A stretch of DNA of 64,000 nucleotides, from NCBI RefSeq assembly GCF_014287275.1, contig NZ_JACONZ010000001.1:124001-188000 (forward strand), in the 5' to 3' direction. Both the position numbers and the translations under genes were made by a program. Positions within the stretch are counted from its first letter, which is position 1. Each line of letters opens with the position of its first letter. The notes under the pieces were generated by a model that was not told the DNA's origin, ran no database searches, and worked only from the letters and a program-made list of their open reading frames with translations. The stretch comes from Anaerofilum hominis. GTDB taxonomy: Bacteria > Bacillota > Clostridia > Oscillospirales > Ruminococcaceae. Below, one piece after another: positions 53,901 through 62,913 of the stretch.

Positions 53901-55189
53901 CGCACCGCGCCGATCTCGGTGATGCGGTCGTTTTTGGGCGACAGGCCGGTGGTCTCGATGTCAAAGGAGATAAAGCTGCCCCGCAGCTCCCCCTCCGCCC
54001 GGCCATAGACCACGTCCACCATGTCGTCGACAAAATACGCTTCGCAGCCGTAGATGAGTTTAAAATCCGGATTCTTTTTTTTCACGTCGTCCGCTGCGGC
54101 CATCGCCTCGGGAAAGCCCTGTACCACGCCGTGGTCGGTGATGGCGATCGCCGGGTGGCCGAACCGCGCGGCCAGCCGCACCGCGTCCCCCGGGTCGTCC
54201 ATGGCGTCCATGGAGCTGAGCTTGGTGTGCAGGTGCAGCTCGATGCGTTTTTCAGGCGCGCGGTCCTCCCGCTTTTTCCGCTCCACCTTGAGCACGTCGA
54301 AGGGGGTGATGACATAGTCGTTCTCATAGCGGTCATAGTTGCACACGCCTTTGACGATCAGGGTATCGCCGGGCCGGATATTGTCCCAGCGATCGGTGTT
54401 CTCGTCCAGCTCCGCGCGGATCTTCAGGTTGATGGAGGAGGTCTTGTCGGTGAGGGCGATGCTGTAGACCTTGCGGAAGCTGCCCTTGAGCTCGTTGGAG
54501 AACACGTCCCCCCAAATGGTCACCTTGCCGCTGTCCTGCCCCAGATCCTTGATGCGCACCACGTTGTTGACCTTGAACGAGCGGCCGTTCACCAGCCTGG
54601 GCGGCGCATCCGTGAGTTCAAGGCCGTCCACGCTGATCTCCGCTTTTACGCTGCGCGGCTCGCCCCGGCGCGCAGCGGGCGCCTGCGGGGCGGGCTGTTT
54701 TGCCATCATTTTGGCCTCTACCTTTACCGGGTCCGGCCGCCGCGAGCAGGTCAGCGTTACCTGGGGGCGCACCCCGGTGGATTTGAGGATGCGCAGGGCC
54801 AGCTTTTCCGCAAACCCCATCTGGGTGAGCAGCGTGTCCCCCTGCCGCACGTCCACGGTGACGGCGCCGTCCGCGACCGTCACGCTGCATCCCTCTAAAA
54901 ATCCGTTGATGGGCAGGCCCTCCTGCTTGAGTTCCTCCGCCAGGGCCAGCACGCCCGTCTCGTCCAGGTCCTCATAGGTCAGGGCGTTGCGCACCGAGAC
55001 GGAAAACCCCTCGAACCGCCCCCGCAGCAGCATGCCCAGCTGGGCGCACTCTGCAGAGGTGAACGGCGTCTGCGCCCGCAGGGTGAGGTAAACTGCGCTG
55101 CGGGCGCGGTCCACCGCAACGGCCTCCACGCCCGCGCCGTCCAGCTTGTCCCCGATCTGTCCGGCCACCTCCGGCCAGAGCTTTGACAC
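50912..55189 (-). CDS. polC: DNA polymerase III PolC
   Basis: The Gram-positive replicative polymerase, about 1425 aa. Order: N-terminal region, OB fold (about 225-310), PHP domain (LHLHTKLSSMDAMD near 330) interrupted by the DEDDh 3'-5' exonuclease (FDIETTGL near 425, AHNAHGFD, HHRASDDA), a zinc site with CPKC and CPVC, and the C-family active site (PDIDLNFSG). Start taken as GTG 55189 with GGAGG five bases upstream; a TTG at 55201 is the alternative. Last gene of the pyrH-to-polC operon. Confidence 0.95.
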   Translation of the reverse strand: MSKLWPEVAGQIGDKLDGAGVEAVAVDRARSAVYLTLRAQTPFTSAECAQLGMLLRGRFEGFSVSVRNALTYEDLDETGVLALAEELKQEGLPINGFLEGCSVTVADGAVTVDVRQGDTLLTQMGFAEKLALRILKSTGVRPQVTLTCSRRPDPVKVEAKMMAKQPAPQAPAARRGEPRSVKAEISVDGLELTDAPPRLVNGRSFKVNNVVRIKDLGQDSGKVTIWGDVFSNELKGSFRKVYSIALTDKTSSINLKIRAELDENTDRWDNIRPGDTLIVKGVCNYDRYENDYVITPFDVLKVERKKREDRAPEKRIELHLHTKLSSMDAMDDPGDAVRLAARFGHPAIAITDHGVVQGFPEAMAAADDVKKKNPDFKLIYGCEAYFVDDMVDVVYGRAEGELRGSFISFDIETTGLSPKNDRITEIGAVRIENGEVTEVFNTFADPEMPIPAKITQLTGITDEMVRGAPSQGEAVRAFLEFAGGLPLLAHNAHGFDIRFIRVAAKNAGLVFDNAYIDTLPLAQALYKLKNYKLDTVANHLELPPFNHHRASDDAKVLADIFIKMIDDLEFKEIFRVEQINTGLGSTRALSKKNFHMILLVKNQVGLKNLYKLVSFAHIHHFFKVPRIPRSLLIQYREGLLVGSACEAGELYRAIVEGRSYEELLKIAKFYDFMEVQPVGNNEYMIREGIVSSEEDIQNFNRTVVRLAEEQGKLCVATGDVHFLEPEDAAYRAVLQAGNGFKDADNQAPLYFRTTEEMLKEFAYFGEEKAYELVVSNPGRVADMIDGDIRAIPRGTYTPTIEGADEMLRTATMENARSRYGDPLPEIVEKRLTRELDSIIKHGFAVLYVIAVKLVAYSNEHGYQVGSRGSVGSSAVANFSGISEVNPLPPHYLCPKCRYSEFFDDGSVADGFDLPDKNCPVCGTKLTMDGHDIPFETFLGFDGDKEPDIDLNFSGEYQSQVHRYTEELFGKEFVFKAGTVSALKDKTAYGYVKKYLDERGRVVNRAEENRLTIGCTGVKKTTGQHPGGMVVVPGHHEVYDFCPIQHPADDKDKGVFTTHFEFKYLHDTLLKLDELGHDVPTLYKHLEDMTGIRMDDVPMNDPKVISLLTSTEALGIKPEDIASETGTFGIPELGTSFVRQMLIEAQPKSFSDLIQISGLSHGTDVWNGNAQDLIKNGTCTISEVIGTRDSIMTYLLHKGVEPKQAFTIMELTRKGKVAKGGFPEGAEAMLKEHGVPDWYLDSCRKIKYMFPKAHAVAYLIAAIRLMWFKVYHPLEFYATYFTVRGEDIDYEAAVGGKRIATKKLKEVTARLKENKNAKDEDILTSLQIVSEMLARGYEFLPIELGRSEAKRYMVEDGKIRLPFLSMKGIGESAAIAMEEACRQNESFLSVDEFQSISGVSSSVIESLDAAGVFQNLPKSSQISLFG

Positions 55190-55309
55190 CAGTGCCTCCA
55201 AACCGCTTTCACGCTCCCCCTGCTCGATACTTCAGACATCTTCGCCTGCGCGCGCATTTCGCGCCGCGCACACCCAAAGGGCCCTGCGCCTTAGCCGCGC
55301 GGCCCTGTT

Positions 55310-56353
55310 TTACAGACGGCCGATCTCCTCAATCAGCTGTCCCACGATATCGCCGCGCAGGGTGCGCACCTGCCGCCCTTTGACAAAGAGCACCGCAGAA
55401 TCCACACCCCCGGCAATGCCGATATCCGCCTCCCGCGCTTCGCCCGGGCCGTTCACGACGCAGCCCATGACCGCCACCTTGAGCGGCTTTTTGCAGCCCT
55501 TGAGCTGCCGCTCCACCTCCTGGGCGATCTCGGCCACCTTGATATTGGTGCGCCCGCAGGTGGGGCAGCTGACCACCTCCGGTCCGGGCACCTCAAAACC
55601 GGCCGCGCGCAAAATATCGAATCCGGCCTCCACCTCTTTTTCAGGCTCGTCGGTCAGGGACACCCGCAGGGTGTCCCCAATGCCGTCCAGCAGCAGCCCG
55701 CCGATGCCCATGGCGGACTTGATCAGCCCCATGCGATAGGTGCCCGCCTCGGTCACGCCGATATGTAACGGATAATCGCAGCGCTCCGCCAGCAGCCGGT
55801 AAGCGGCGATCACGGTGGGTACATGGCTGGACTTGATGCTGATGACGATATCCTCAAAATCGTGCCGCTCCAAAATGCGCACGTGCCGCAGCGCGCTTTC
55901 ACAGAGCGCTTCCGGCGTGGGGCTGCCGTACTTTTGCAGCAGATCTTTTTCCAGGCTGCCGGCATTGACCCCGATACGGATGGGAAGGTTTCTCGCTTTA
56001 CACGCTTTCACCACGGCGGCCACCCGCTCGTCGCCGCCGATGTTGCCCGGGTTGATGCGGATCTTGTCCGCACCGGCCTCGGCCGCAGCGATGGCGGCCC
56101 GGTAGTCGAAATGGATATCCGCCACCAGCGGCAGCGCCACCTGCTCTTTGATCGCCGCCACCACCCGCGCGTCCTCTGCCGAGGGCACCGTTACCCGGAT
56201 GATCTGGCAGCCCGCTTCCTCCAGCCGCCTGGCCTGGGCCACGTTGCCCGCAAGATCGCGGATGGGGACATTGAGCATGCTCTGCACCGCGACGGGGTTT
56301 TCGCCGCCGATCGCCAGCGGCCCGATCTTCACTTCTCTGCGCAGCTTTCGCAT
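55310..56353 (-). CDS. ispG: 4-hydroxy-3-methylbut-2-enyl diphosphate synthase IspG
   Basis: A 347-aa iron-sulfur enzyme of the MEP isoprenoid pathway. N-terminal TIM barrel (VAVQSMLNVPIRD, LPLVADIHFDYR, KIRINPGNIG) and a C-terminal cluster domain with CPTCGR and MGCVVNGPGE supplying the 4Fe-4S cysteines and glutamate. It acts two steps after Dxr territory, encoded 1.1 kb upstream in the same operon. Confidence 0.96.
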   Translation of the reverse strand: MRKLRREVKIGPLAIGGENPVAVQSMLNVPIRDLAGNVAQARRLEEAGCQIIRVTVPSAEDARVVAAIKEQVALPLVADIHFDYRAAIAAAEAGADKIRINPGNIGGDERVAAVVKACKARNLPIRIGVNAGSLEKDLLQKYGSPTPEALCESALRHVRILERHDFEDIVISIKSSHVPTVIAAYRLLAERCDYPLHIGVTEAGTYRMGLIKSAMGIGGLLLDGIGDTLRVSLTDEPEKEVEAGFDILRAAGFEVPGPEVVSCPTCGRTNIKVAEIAQEVERQLKGCKKPLKVAVMGCVVNGPGEAREADIGIAGGVDSAVLFVKGRQVRTLRGDIVGQLIEEIGRL

Positions 56354-56395
56354 TTTGGCACTTCCCTTTTTATTTTACCCGCCCCAAAGGCGGTC

Positions 56396-57430
56396 TCAGC
56401 CGGTGATCAGCCGGGCGATGTCATTATAGGTGACAAAGAGCATCAGGCACATCAAAGCCGCAAACCCCACAAGATTGATGACGATCTCGTATTTTTCCGG
56501 CAGCGGCTTGCGCCGGATCGCCTCGATGAGCAGCAAAAACAGCTTGCCGCCGTCCAGTGCGGGAAAAGGGATCAGATTGAAAATGCCCAGATTGACCGTG
56601 ATCATGGCAAGAATCATCAGAATGGGCTGCCAGCCGATGGAAGCCGCCTCGCTGATGACCGTGACTATGCCCACCGGGCCGGACAGATTGTTGATAGCCA
56701 CCCGGCCCGTAACCAGATCGATCAGGCTGAGAAAGATCATGCGCGAGAGCGAACAGGTCCACAGCCCGGCCTCTTTGACCACGTTAAAGACGGTCTTTTC
56801 GATCGGCAGTACCTTGAAATCGATCACCAGGCTGGTGGTCCCGTCCTCCTGCTCCTGGGTGGTGAACCGCACGTCGGGCAGTTCCACCTTTTTTCCGTCC
56901 CGCAGCACGGTCAGGTCGGCGGTGCCGTCCTGGGTGCGCACGAACTCATAGACCACGTCGTCGGCGATAAAGCAGCGGCGGCCGTTGACAGCCAGGATCT
57001 CGTCGCCGATCTGCAGGCCGCTGGCCTGGGTGGAAGCGTTTTCGGCAAACTGGCTCACCGTACGGCTGGTGATCGCCGACTGCTGAGAGACCAAAATCAC
57101 CAGCACCAGAAAGCCCAGCACCATATTCATCACCGCGCCGGCGACCACCACGATGATCCGCTTCCACACCGGCGCCCGGGTGAAAGAGCGCTCGTCATCC
57201 GACGCCTCGTCCTCCCCCTCCATGCTGACGAACCCGCCGATGGGCAGCAGCCGCAGCGCGTAGGTGGTCTCCCCCTTTTTGAGATGGAACAGCGTGGGCC
57301 CCATGCCGAGAGCAAACTCATTGACCTTAATGCCGCAGAGCTTGGCGGTGGTGAAATGGCCCAGCTCATGGATGAAGATCACGGCCCCAAAAACGAGGAC
57401 AGAGGCGAGGATGGTAATAAATAAAGACAT
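56396..57430 (-). CDS. rseP: RseP/RasP M50 site-2 protease
   Basis: A 344-aa intramembrane zinc protease. HELGH is at residues 21-25 in the first membrane segment; a PDZ domain follows (about 120-200), then the third ligand in NLIPFPALDGGKL, and further membrane segments at the end. It cuts anti-sigma factors and remnant signal peptides. The dxr-rseP-ispG order is standard in Firmicutes. It differs from the compact SpoIVFB-like protease at 390 by having the PDZ insert. Confidence 0.95.
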   Translation of the reverse strand: MSLFITILASVLVFGAVIFIHELGHFTTAKLCGIKVNEFALGMGPTLFHLKKGETTYALRLLPIGGFVSMEGEDEASDDERSFTRAPVWKRIIVVVAGAVMNMVLGFLVLVILVSQQSAITSRTVSQFAENASTQASGLQIGDEILAVNGRRCFIADDVVYEFVRTQDGTADLTVLRDGKKVELPDVRFTTQEQEDGTTSLVIDFKVLPIEKTVFNVVKEAGLWTCSLSRMIFLSLIDLVTGRVAINNLSGPVGIVTVISEAASIGWQPILMILAMITVNLGIFNLIPFPALDGGKLFLLLIEAIRRKPLPEKYEIVINLVGFAALMCLMLFVTYNDIARLITG

Positions 57431-57497
57431 GGCTTCTCCTTAAAAAAACCGGCCGGCGCGGCCGAAGCCGCGCCTTGCCGAAAATTTTGCGCTGCGG

Positions 57498-58655
57498 TCA
57501 GGACGCCTGTTCCTCCACCATGCGGCGCGCCTGGGCGTCGCAGGCAAAAACGTCCTGCACTGTATAAGTGCCGGTGGCGGACGCGAACCGCTCCACTGCC
57601 AGCTCGGCCATGCGGCCGATCTCCAAAAAGCCGATCCTGCCCTGCAAAAACAGCTCAACGGCTTTTTCATTTGCCCCGTTGAGCGCCGCCGGCACCAGCC
57701 CGCCCAGCGCGATGGCGCGCTTTGCGGCTGCAAGACAGCGGAACGCCTCTTCATCCGCCACATCAAAGGTCAGTGTGCCCAAAGTGGTAAAATCCAATTC
57801 AGGCGCGGGGCCCGGCGTCCTGTCCGGCCAGGTCAGCGCGTACTGGATCGGGATGCGCATATCCGGCACCCCCAGCTGGGCAAGCACCGAGTTGTCTGCA
57901 AACTGCACCATCGAGTGGATGATGCTCTGCCGCTGCACCACGATCTGGACCTTTTCCGGCGGCAGGCCGAAAAGCCAGACCGCTTCGATCAGTTCCAGCC
58001 CCTTGTTCATCAGGCTGGCGCTGTCCACGGTGATCTTGCTGCCCATGCTCCAGTTGGGATGCCGCAGCGCGTCGGCGGCCGTTACAGACTGCAGCTGCGC
58101 CGCCGTCCTGCCAAAAAACGGCCCGCCGGAAGCAGTGAGCAGTATTTTGGTCAGCCGCGCGGCCGAGTGCCGGTCCTGCAGGCACTGAAAAATGGCCGAG
58201 TGCTCGCTGTCCACCGGCAGCAGCTGGACCCCTTTGCGGCGCACCGCATCGGTCACCAGCGCGCCGCCGGTCACCAGGCTCTCCTTGTTGGCCAGGGCCA
58301 GGTCCTTGCCGCTCTCAATGGCGGCAAGGGTGGGCGCCAGACCGGCCACGCCCACAACGGCGTTCAGCACGATCTCCGCGCCCGGCATGGCGGCCAGTTC
58401 TGCCAGCCCCTTTTCGCCCTCCAGCAGCAGCGGCGCGCCGCTCATGCCGGCAATGCCGCTTTTCACCCGCTGCGCGGCGGCGGCGTCCACCACGGCGACC
58501 GCCTTTGGGCGGAACTCCGCAATCTGCCGCAGCAGCAGGTCCGCGCTGCGGTTTGCCGCGAGCCCGAAAACCTCATATCCCTGGGCGCGGATGACGTCCA
58601 GGCTCTGGGTGCCGATGGAGCCGGTGGAACCCAGCAATGTAATTCGTTTTGACAT
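57498..58655 (-). CDS. dxr: 1-deoxy-D-xylulose 5-phosphate reductoisomerase
   Basis: A 385-aa NADPH-dependent enzyme making MEP. NADPH motif GSTGSIGTQSLDVI near 8-21, ALANKESLV block, metal and substrate site DSEHSAIFQCL, and the ASGGPFFGR loop are present. Cytoplasmic. It lies 18 bp after cdsA in the operon. Confidence 0.97.
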   Translation of the reverse strand: MSKRITLLGSTGSIGTQSLDVIRAQGYEVFGLAANRSADLLLRQIAEFRPKAVAVVDAAAAQRVKSGIAGMSGAPLLLEGEKGLAELAAMPGAEIVLNAVVGVAGLAPTLAAIESGKDLALANKESLVTGGALVTDAVRRKGVQLLPVDSEHSAIFQCLQDRHSAARLTKILLTASGGPFFGRTAAQLQSVTAADALRHPNWSMGSKITVDSASLMNKGLELIEAVWLFGLPPEKVQIVVQRQSIIHSMVQFADNSVLAQLGVPDMRIPIQYALTWPDRTPGPAPELDFTTLGTLTFDVADEEAFRCLAAAKRAIALGGLVPAALNGANEKAVELFLQGRIGFLEIGRMAELAVERFASATGTYTVQDVFACDAQARRMVEEQAS

Positions 58656-58673
58656 AGGGACCCCCCTCCCGCT

Positions 58674-59540
58674 TCAGCGGGTGATAAAGGGCAGTACACG
58701 GGAGACCAGCGAGACAAAGGGCATGACTAACAGTACGCTGTCAAACCTGTCCAATATGCCCCCGTGGCCCGGAAAGATCGAACCGTAATCCTTGATGCCG
58801 CACTGGCGCTTGATGGCCGAGGTGAACAGATCGCCCATGATGCCCAGCACACTTGCCACCGCGCCGACGCCGCAGACCATCAGATAGCAGCGCGCGTCGA
58901 TCGCCGCCCCCGCGGACGGCCCCTCCACCAGCGGCAGCAGCAGCGAATACAGCCAGGTGAACAGGCAGCCCAGCGCCATGCTGCCAACAATGCCGCCCAC
59001 GGCGCCCTCAATGGTCTTGTTGGGGCTGACCTTGGGGGCCAGCTTGTGTTTGCCCAGGGCACGGCCGGTAAAATACGCCGCGCTGTCTCCGCCCCAGGCA
59101 AAGCCGAAGCCGAGCAGGATCAGATAGAGCGCGTCATAGTGATACTCGCCGAACGGAAACAGGATCTTGAACGAAATGATGGAGTAAAAGCCGAACATCA
59201 CGATGCCGCAGAACAGGATCACCTCGCTGACCTGCGCAAAGGTGAGTTCTTTGAACTCAAAGATCACACAGACCGCGATATAGACGATGAAAAGGAACAA
59301 GATCAGCGGCACGAAGCGGCGGAACGTGTGCCGGTCGCTGAGCAGCAGGATCAGCTCCATCGGCACGATGGCAAGATAGAGCCAAAAAGCGTTTTTCACC
59401 TTGAAAGCGCTGATGATCTCGTAAAAAGCGATCACGCAGATGGCAGCGATGAGGATATTAAAAAAGAAGGTCTGGTAAAAATAAAGGGCGAGAAACAGGA
59501 TTGGGATGCCCACCAGAGAGGTGATGATCCTTGTTTTCAT
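58674..59540 (-). CDS. cdsA: Phosphatidate cytidylyltransferase
   Basis: A 288-aa integral membrane enzyme making CDP-diacylglycerol from phosphatidate and CTP. About eight membrane segments; the CdsA signature SAIKRQCGIKDYGSIFPGHG with ILDRFDS is near the end (about 248-275). ATG at 59540 chosen (MKTRIITSLVG); a TTG at 59552 is possible. Confidence 0.95.
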   Translation of the reverse strand: MKTRIITSLVGIPILFLALYFYQTFFFNILIAAICVIAFYEIISAFKVKNAFWLYLAIVPMELILLLSDRHTFRRFVPLILFLFIVYIAVCVIFEFKELTFAQVSEVILFCGIVMFGFYSIISFKILFPFGEYHYDALYLILLGFGFAWGGDSAAYFTGRALGKHKLAPKVSPNKTIEGAVGGIVGSMALGCLFTWLYSLLLPLVEGPSAGAAIDARCYLMVCGVGAVASVLGIMGDLFTSAIKRQCGIKDYGSIFPGHGGILDRFDSVLLVMPFVSLVSRVLPFITR

Positions 59541-59600
59541 CAGTAAGACCAACCTTTCGCTGCGAACTTGAAATTTTGTGCGCTTCGGCCCGCGGACGTC

Positions 59601-60314
59601 TCAGACGCCGCCGAAACGCCGGTTGCGGCGGCGGAACTCCGCGATCGCCGCATCCAGATCCCTGCGGGTGAAATCAGGCCAGAGCACCTCCATATCCACA
59701 AACTCGGCGTAAGCGCTCTGCCAGAGCAGAAAATTGGACAGCCGTTTTTCCCCGCTGGGGCGCAGGATAAGATCCGGGTCCTTTTGCCCCGCCGTGTACA
59801 GCTGGGACGCAAAGCGCGCCTCGTCGATCTCCTCCGGCAAAAGGGTCCCCTGCTGTACCTGCCGCGCCAGGGCGCGGGCGGCGTGGGTGATCTCCTCCCT
59901 GCCGCCGTAGTTGATGGCCACGTTGATGGTCATCCCGCGGTTTTCCCGGGTGCCGTCCTCGATCTCCGCCATCAGTTTTTTGATGTCGTCGCTGAGCGGC
60001 GTCTTGTCCCCCAGCACGATGATGCGGTTATCCTCTTTTTTGTAATCGAACGCGCGGGTCAGATACTCCCTGAGCAGTTTCATGATCGCGTCCACTTCGG
60101 TTTGGGGGCGCTTCCAGTTCTCGGTGGAAAAGGCGTAAAAGGTGACCGCCTCCACCCCCAGCTGCTTGCAGTATTTGACCATGTCCTGAAAGACCTGCGC
60201 GCCTTTGGTGTGCCCCGCTGTGCGCGGCAGGCCGCGCTTTTGGGCCCAGCGGCCGTTGCCGTCCATGATAAAGCCGATGTGCAGCCCCTGCGCACTGTTT
60301 TGCGTATCCGCCAT
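59601..60314 (-). CDS. uppS: Undecaprenyl diphosphate synthase
   Basis: A 237-aa cis-prenyltransferase making the C55 carrier lipid for wall synthesis. The diphosphate motif MDGNGRWA is at about 17-24 with the catalytic aspartate, and the C-terminal block has DLILRPSGEKRLSNFLLWQ. It uses isoprenoids from the MEP pathway encoded in the same operon. Confidence 0.97.
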   Translation of the reverse strand: MADTQNSAQGLHIGFIMDGNGRWAQKRGLPRTAGHTKGAQVFQDMVKYCKQLGVEAVTFYAFSTENWKRPQTEVDAIMKLLREYLTRAFDYKKEDNRIIVLGDKTPLSDDIKKLMAEIEDGTRENRGMTINVAINYGGREEITHAARALARQVQQGTLLPEEIDEARFASQLYTAGQKDPDLILRPSGEKRLSNFLLWQSAYAEFVDMEVLWPDFTRRDLDAAIAEFRRRNRRFGGV

Positions 60315-60427
60315 TTTGTCCTCCCGGTCGTCTCTGAAAAGGCCGAGCCGCGGCTCGGCCGGATGGGGGAGGTTTTCCGCCTCCCCTCCGGCCTGCGCGG
60401 CCCGGCGTTTCTATCCGTCCACAACGG

Positions 60428-60982
60428 TCAGATCTCCATGATCTCCTTGATCTTCTCTTCACAGACCTTGTCGACTTTTTTGACAAATTTGTCGGTGATC
60501 TTCTGCATCTCTTCCTCGAGCTGCTTCTGGTCGTCCTCGGTCAGCTCGCCGGCCTTTTTCTTGGCCTTGAATTTGTCCATGGCGTCGCGGCGCACGTTGC
60601 GCACCGCGATCTTGGCCTCCTCGGCCATCTTCTGTGCCTCTTTGGTGAGCGCTTTGCGGCGCTCCTCCGTGGGGGCCGGGAACACCAGCCTCATCAGCCG
60701 GCCGTCGTTGGTGGGGTTGATGCCGATATCGCTGGTAAGGATCGCCTTTTCGATGGCGTGCATCATCGAGGCGTCCCAGGGCTGGATGGTGAGGATGCGA
60801 GCCTCAGCCACCGCCACCGCCGCCACCTGATTGATGGGGGTCGGGGTGCCGTAATAGTCCACCGTCACCTTGTCCAGAATACCCGGGTTCGCGCGGCCTG
60901 CGCGGATGCCCTGCAGCTCTTTGAAGAGATGGTCGACGGCGCCCTCCATTTTCGCTTCGTACTTCTGGGTCATCTCGCTCAT
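60428..60982 (-). CDS. frr: Ribosome recycling factor
   Basis: A 184-aa factor that, with EF-G, splits post-termination ribosomes. It covers the full RRF fold, with a three-helix bundle and the ELQGIRAGRANPGILDKV segment near the N-terminus. Start at ATG 60982 with AAGGAGG nine bases upstream; the ATG at 60991 directly abuts that site. It begins one base after the pyrH stop. Confidence 0.96.
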   Translation of the reverse strand: MSEMTQKYEAKMEGAVDHLFKELQGIRAGRANPGILDKVTVDYYGTPTPINQVAAVAVAEARILTIQPWDASMMHAIEKAILTSDIGINPTNDGRLMRLVFPAPTEERRKALTKEAQKMAEEAKIAVRNVRRDAMDKFKAKKKAGELTEDDQKQLEEEMQKITDKFVKKVDKVCEEKIKEIMEI

Positions 60983-60983
60983 G

Positions 60984-61697
60984 TCATTCATCCTCCTTGA
61001 CTAATGTGCCAACGTCCTCGCCGCAGAGCGCGCGGACAATATTTTCCGGGTCGGAAATGTCGAACACCAGCAGCGGCAGGCCGTTGTCGCGGCACATGGT
61101 GGCCGCGGTGGAGTCCATCACCGCGAGCTGGTCCGCCAGCACCTGGGAAAAGCTGAGGGTGTGATAGCGCTTGGCGTCGTCAAAGCGGTGCGGGTCCTTG
61201 TCGTAGACGCCGTCCACCATCGTCGCTTTGAACACGATCTCCGCGTTGATCTCCGCGGCGCGCAACGCCGAAGCGGTGTCGGTGGAAAAGAACGGGTTGC
61301 CGGTGCCGCAGGCCAGGATCACCACCCGCCCCTTTTCCAGGTGCCGGGTCGCCCGGTTGCGGATATAGGGCTCTGCGATCTGCTGCATGCTGATGGCGGT
61401 CTGTACCCGCACCTCCAGGCCCAGATGCTCCAGCGCGTCGGCCACGGCCAGGGCGTTCATCACGGTGGCCAGCATGCCGATCTGGTCGGCGCGTGTGCGC
61501 TCCATATCGCCGCTGGAGCGGCCGCGCCAGAAGTTGCCGCCGCCCACCACGATCGCGATCTCGGCGCCCAGGGCCTGCGCCTTCTGGATACTCTTGCAGA
61601 TATTCAGCACCACGTTGTAATCAATGCCCATCTTCTGATCGCCCGCCAGCGCCTCACCGGAGAGTTTCAGCAGGATCCGCTTATATTTCAGTTCCAA
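60984..61697 (-). CDS. pyrH: UMP kinase
   Basis: A 237-aa hexameric amino-acid-kinase-fold enzyme phosphorylating [12 protein letters not shown] (10-18), GGGNFWRG (about 52-59) and the nucleotide-binding TGNPFFSTD block are present. Start TTG at 61697, as required by the family N-terminus. First gene of the pyrH-frr-uppS-cdsA-dxr-rseP-ispG-polC operon; tsf and rpsB, often just upstream, are absent here. Confidence 0.96.
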   Translation of the reverse strand: MELKYKRILLKLSGEALAGDQKMGIDYNVVLNICKSIQKAQALGAEIAIVVGGGNFWRGRSSGDMERTRADQIGMLATVMNALAVADALEHLGLEVRVQTAISMQQIAEPYIRNRATRHLEKGRVVILACGTGNPFFSTDTASALRAAEINAEIVFKATMVDGVYDKDPHRFDDAKRYHTLSFSQVLADQLAVMDSTAATMCRDNGLPLLVFDISDPENIVRALCGEDVGTLVKEDE

Positions 61698-61785
61698 AAA
61701 TAAACCACCGCCCAGTTTTTTTCTCTTTTCCGCCGCCGTGACAGGCCCGGCCTGTCTTTTTTACCCGGAGGCCATTGCTCACTCT

Positions 61786-61814
61786 ATTTTACAATAGTTG
61801 GACTTTCTTGTAAA
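61786..61814 (-). promoter_or_regulatory. Sigma-A promoter of the pyrH-polC operon
   Basis: TTTACA (plus 61809-61814), 17-bp spacer, TAAAAT (plus 61786-61791) on the minus strand. Start near 61779, leader about 80 nt. Confidence 0.8.
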
Positions 61815-61828
61815 GCGCAATCGCGGGC

Positions 61829-61867
61829 CAAAAAGAAAACAGACACGGAAATTTCCATGTCTGTTTT
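61829..61867 (-). terminator. Terminator of the padR unit
   Basis: AAAACAGACA (61836-61845) pairs with TGTCTGTTTT (61858-61867) and encloses the palindrome GGAAATTTCC; T-rich tail on the minus strand. It is just upstream of the pyrH promoter. Confidence 0.8.
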
Positions 61868-61896
61868 GTGAACCCGGCGCCGCGACGCGGGCACGG

Positions 61897-62913
61897 TCAC
61901 TGCCCGGCGTCCCTGTAGCGCAGTGTGCGCCACAGGCTGGTCGCCATCTCCAGCACAAAGGCAAAGAGAATGATCGCCACCAGAAAAGCGCCGAAATGCT
62001 GCAGCACCCACCCGGCTTCATTGAGATGGATGCCCGCGGCGGCCAGATCCTGCGTCATGTGAGGGTTGAAGATGCGCCCATCCAAAAACACCGCGGCGGA
62101 CAGCAGCAGCGAGGCGGCGTCCGTGCCCAGCGTGACCCACATCAGGCGCAGCGTATAGCGGCCCTCCATCAGCTCGGCGATCTCCTGGACAAGCCCCAGC
62201 GTGAAGCTGAGGAAAAGCAGCGGCAGCCGCGCGTTCAGCACCGCCGCGTCAAATATCGGCACGACGCGCCAGCCGTCATGGGGCAGCCATGCCCCCAGCA
62301 GGCCGGGAAACCAGCCGAACAGGATCATCACCAACACCGTAAAAATGATGCCCGCAATGGGCCCTGCACGCGGGATGCGCGATTTGCCGGGCGGCACCGG
62401 CGGCAGCTCGCTCAGCTTCCAGTCCTGATGTATCAGCTGCCGGCGCAGCCTGCCGCCCTGCCGCTCGGCCAGGGCAAAAAACAGGGTGACAAAGCCAAAC
62501 GCCACGGCCGTCCCCACGCAGAGGTTTGCCAGCCACTCCGCAAAAGCGCCGATGCCTGCCGTGCCGCCCAGCACAGCGGTAAGGATCGCAGCCAGCGTCA
62601 GGCCGGCGATCTCCGCCGCCAGCACGATCCGCAGCACCAGCCAATATTTGGGGAACAGCTGCGGCCCGATCAGATACCGGTCCTGCGCGATATACTTCTG
62701 CGCCAGATCATAAGGCGCGCCCAGCTCTGCCAGCACCACGTCCAGATCTTTGGGCGACGGCTGCCCGCCGCCCGCCCGCTCGGCCAGCATGTCCTCGATC
62801 AAGCCCCGCAGCTCTGTCTCGATATCCGACCTCCCCTTGGCGGGCAGGTGCTTGACCACGGCCCAGATGTATCGGCCCGTCATCTCCGCGATATAGCTCT
62901 GGTCATCCTTCAT
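61897..62913 (-). CDS. Multi-pass membrane protein with N-terminal HAAS-like region
   Basis: A 338-aa protein. The first 80 residues are soluble and helical (SDIETELRGLIEDMLAER ... DLDVVLAELGAPYDLAQKYI), a pattern found in HAAS/DUF1700-type signalling proteins that pair with PadR regulators. About seven hydrophobic segments follow in two blocks. Start ATG 62913 with GGGGGAGG upstream, overlapping the padR end by 11 bp. Function unknown; probably a membrane partner of the regulator. Confidence 0.8.
   Translation of the reverse strand: MKDDQSYIAEMTGRYIWAVVKHLPAKGRSDIETELRGLIEDMLAERAGGGQPSPKDLDVVLAELGAPYDLAQKYIAQDRYLIGPQLFPKYWLVLRIVLAAEIAGLTLAAILTAVLGGTAGIGAFAEWLANLCVGTAVAFGFVTLFFALAERQGGRLRRQLIHQDWKLSELPPVPPGKSRIPRAGPIAGIIFTVLVMILFGWFPGLLGAWLPHDGWRVVPIFDAAVLNARLPLLFLSFTLGLVQEIAELMEGRYTLRLMWVTLGTDAASLLLSAAVFLDGRIFNPHMTQDLAAAGIHLNEAGWVLQHFGAFLVAIILFAFVLEMATSLWRTLRYRDAGQ

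Noticed and set aside
61739..61762. Plus-strand terminator-like hairpin GACAGGC/GCCTGTC plus T6 in the pyrH leader
   Set aside because: The stem is only 7 bp and no plus-strand gene precedes it; possibly just leader structure.
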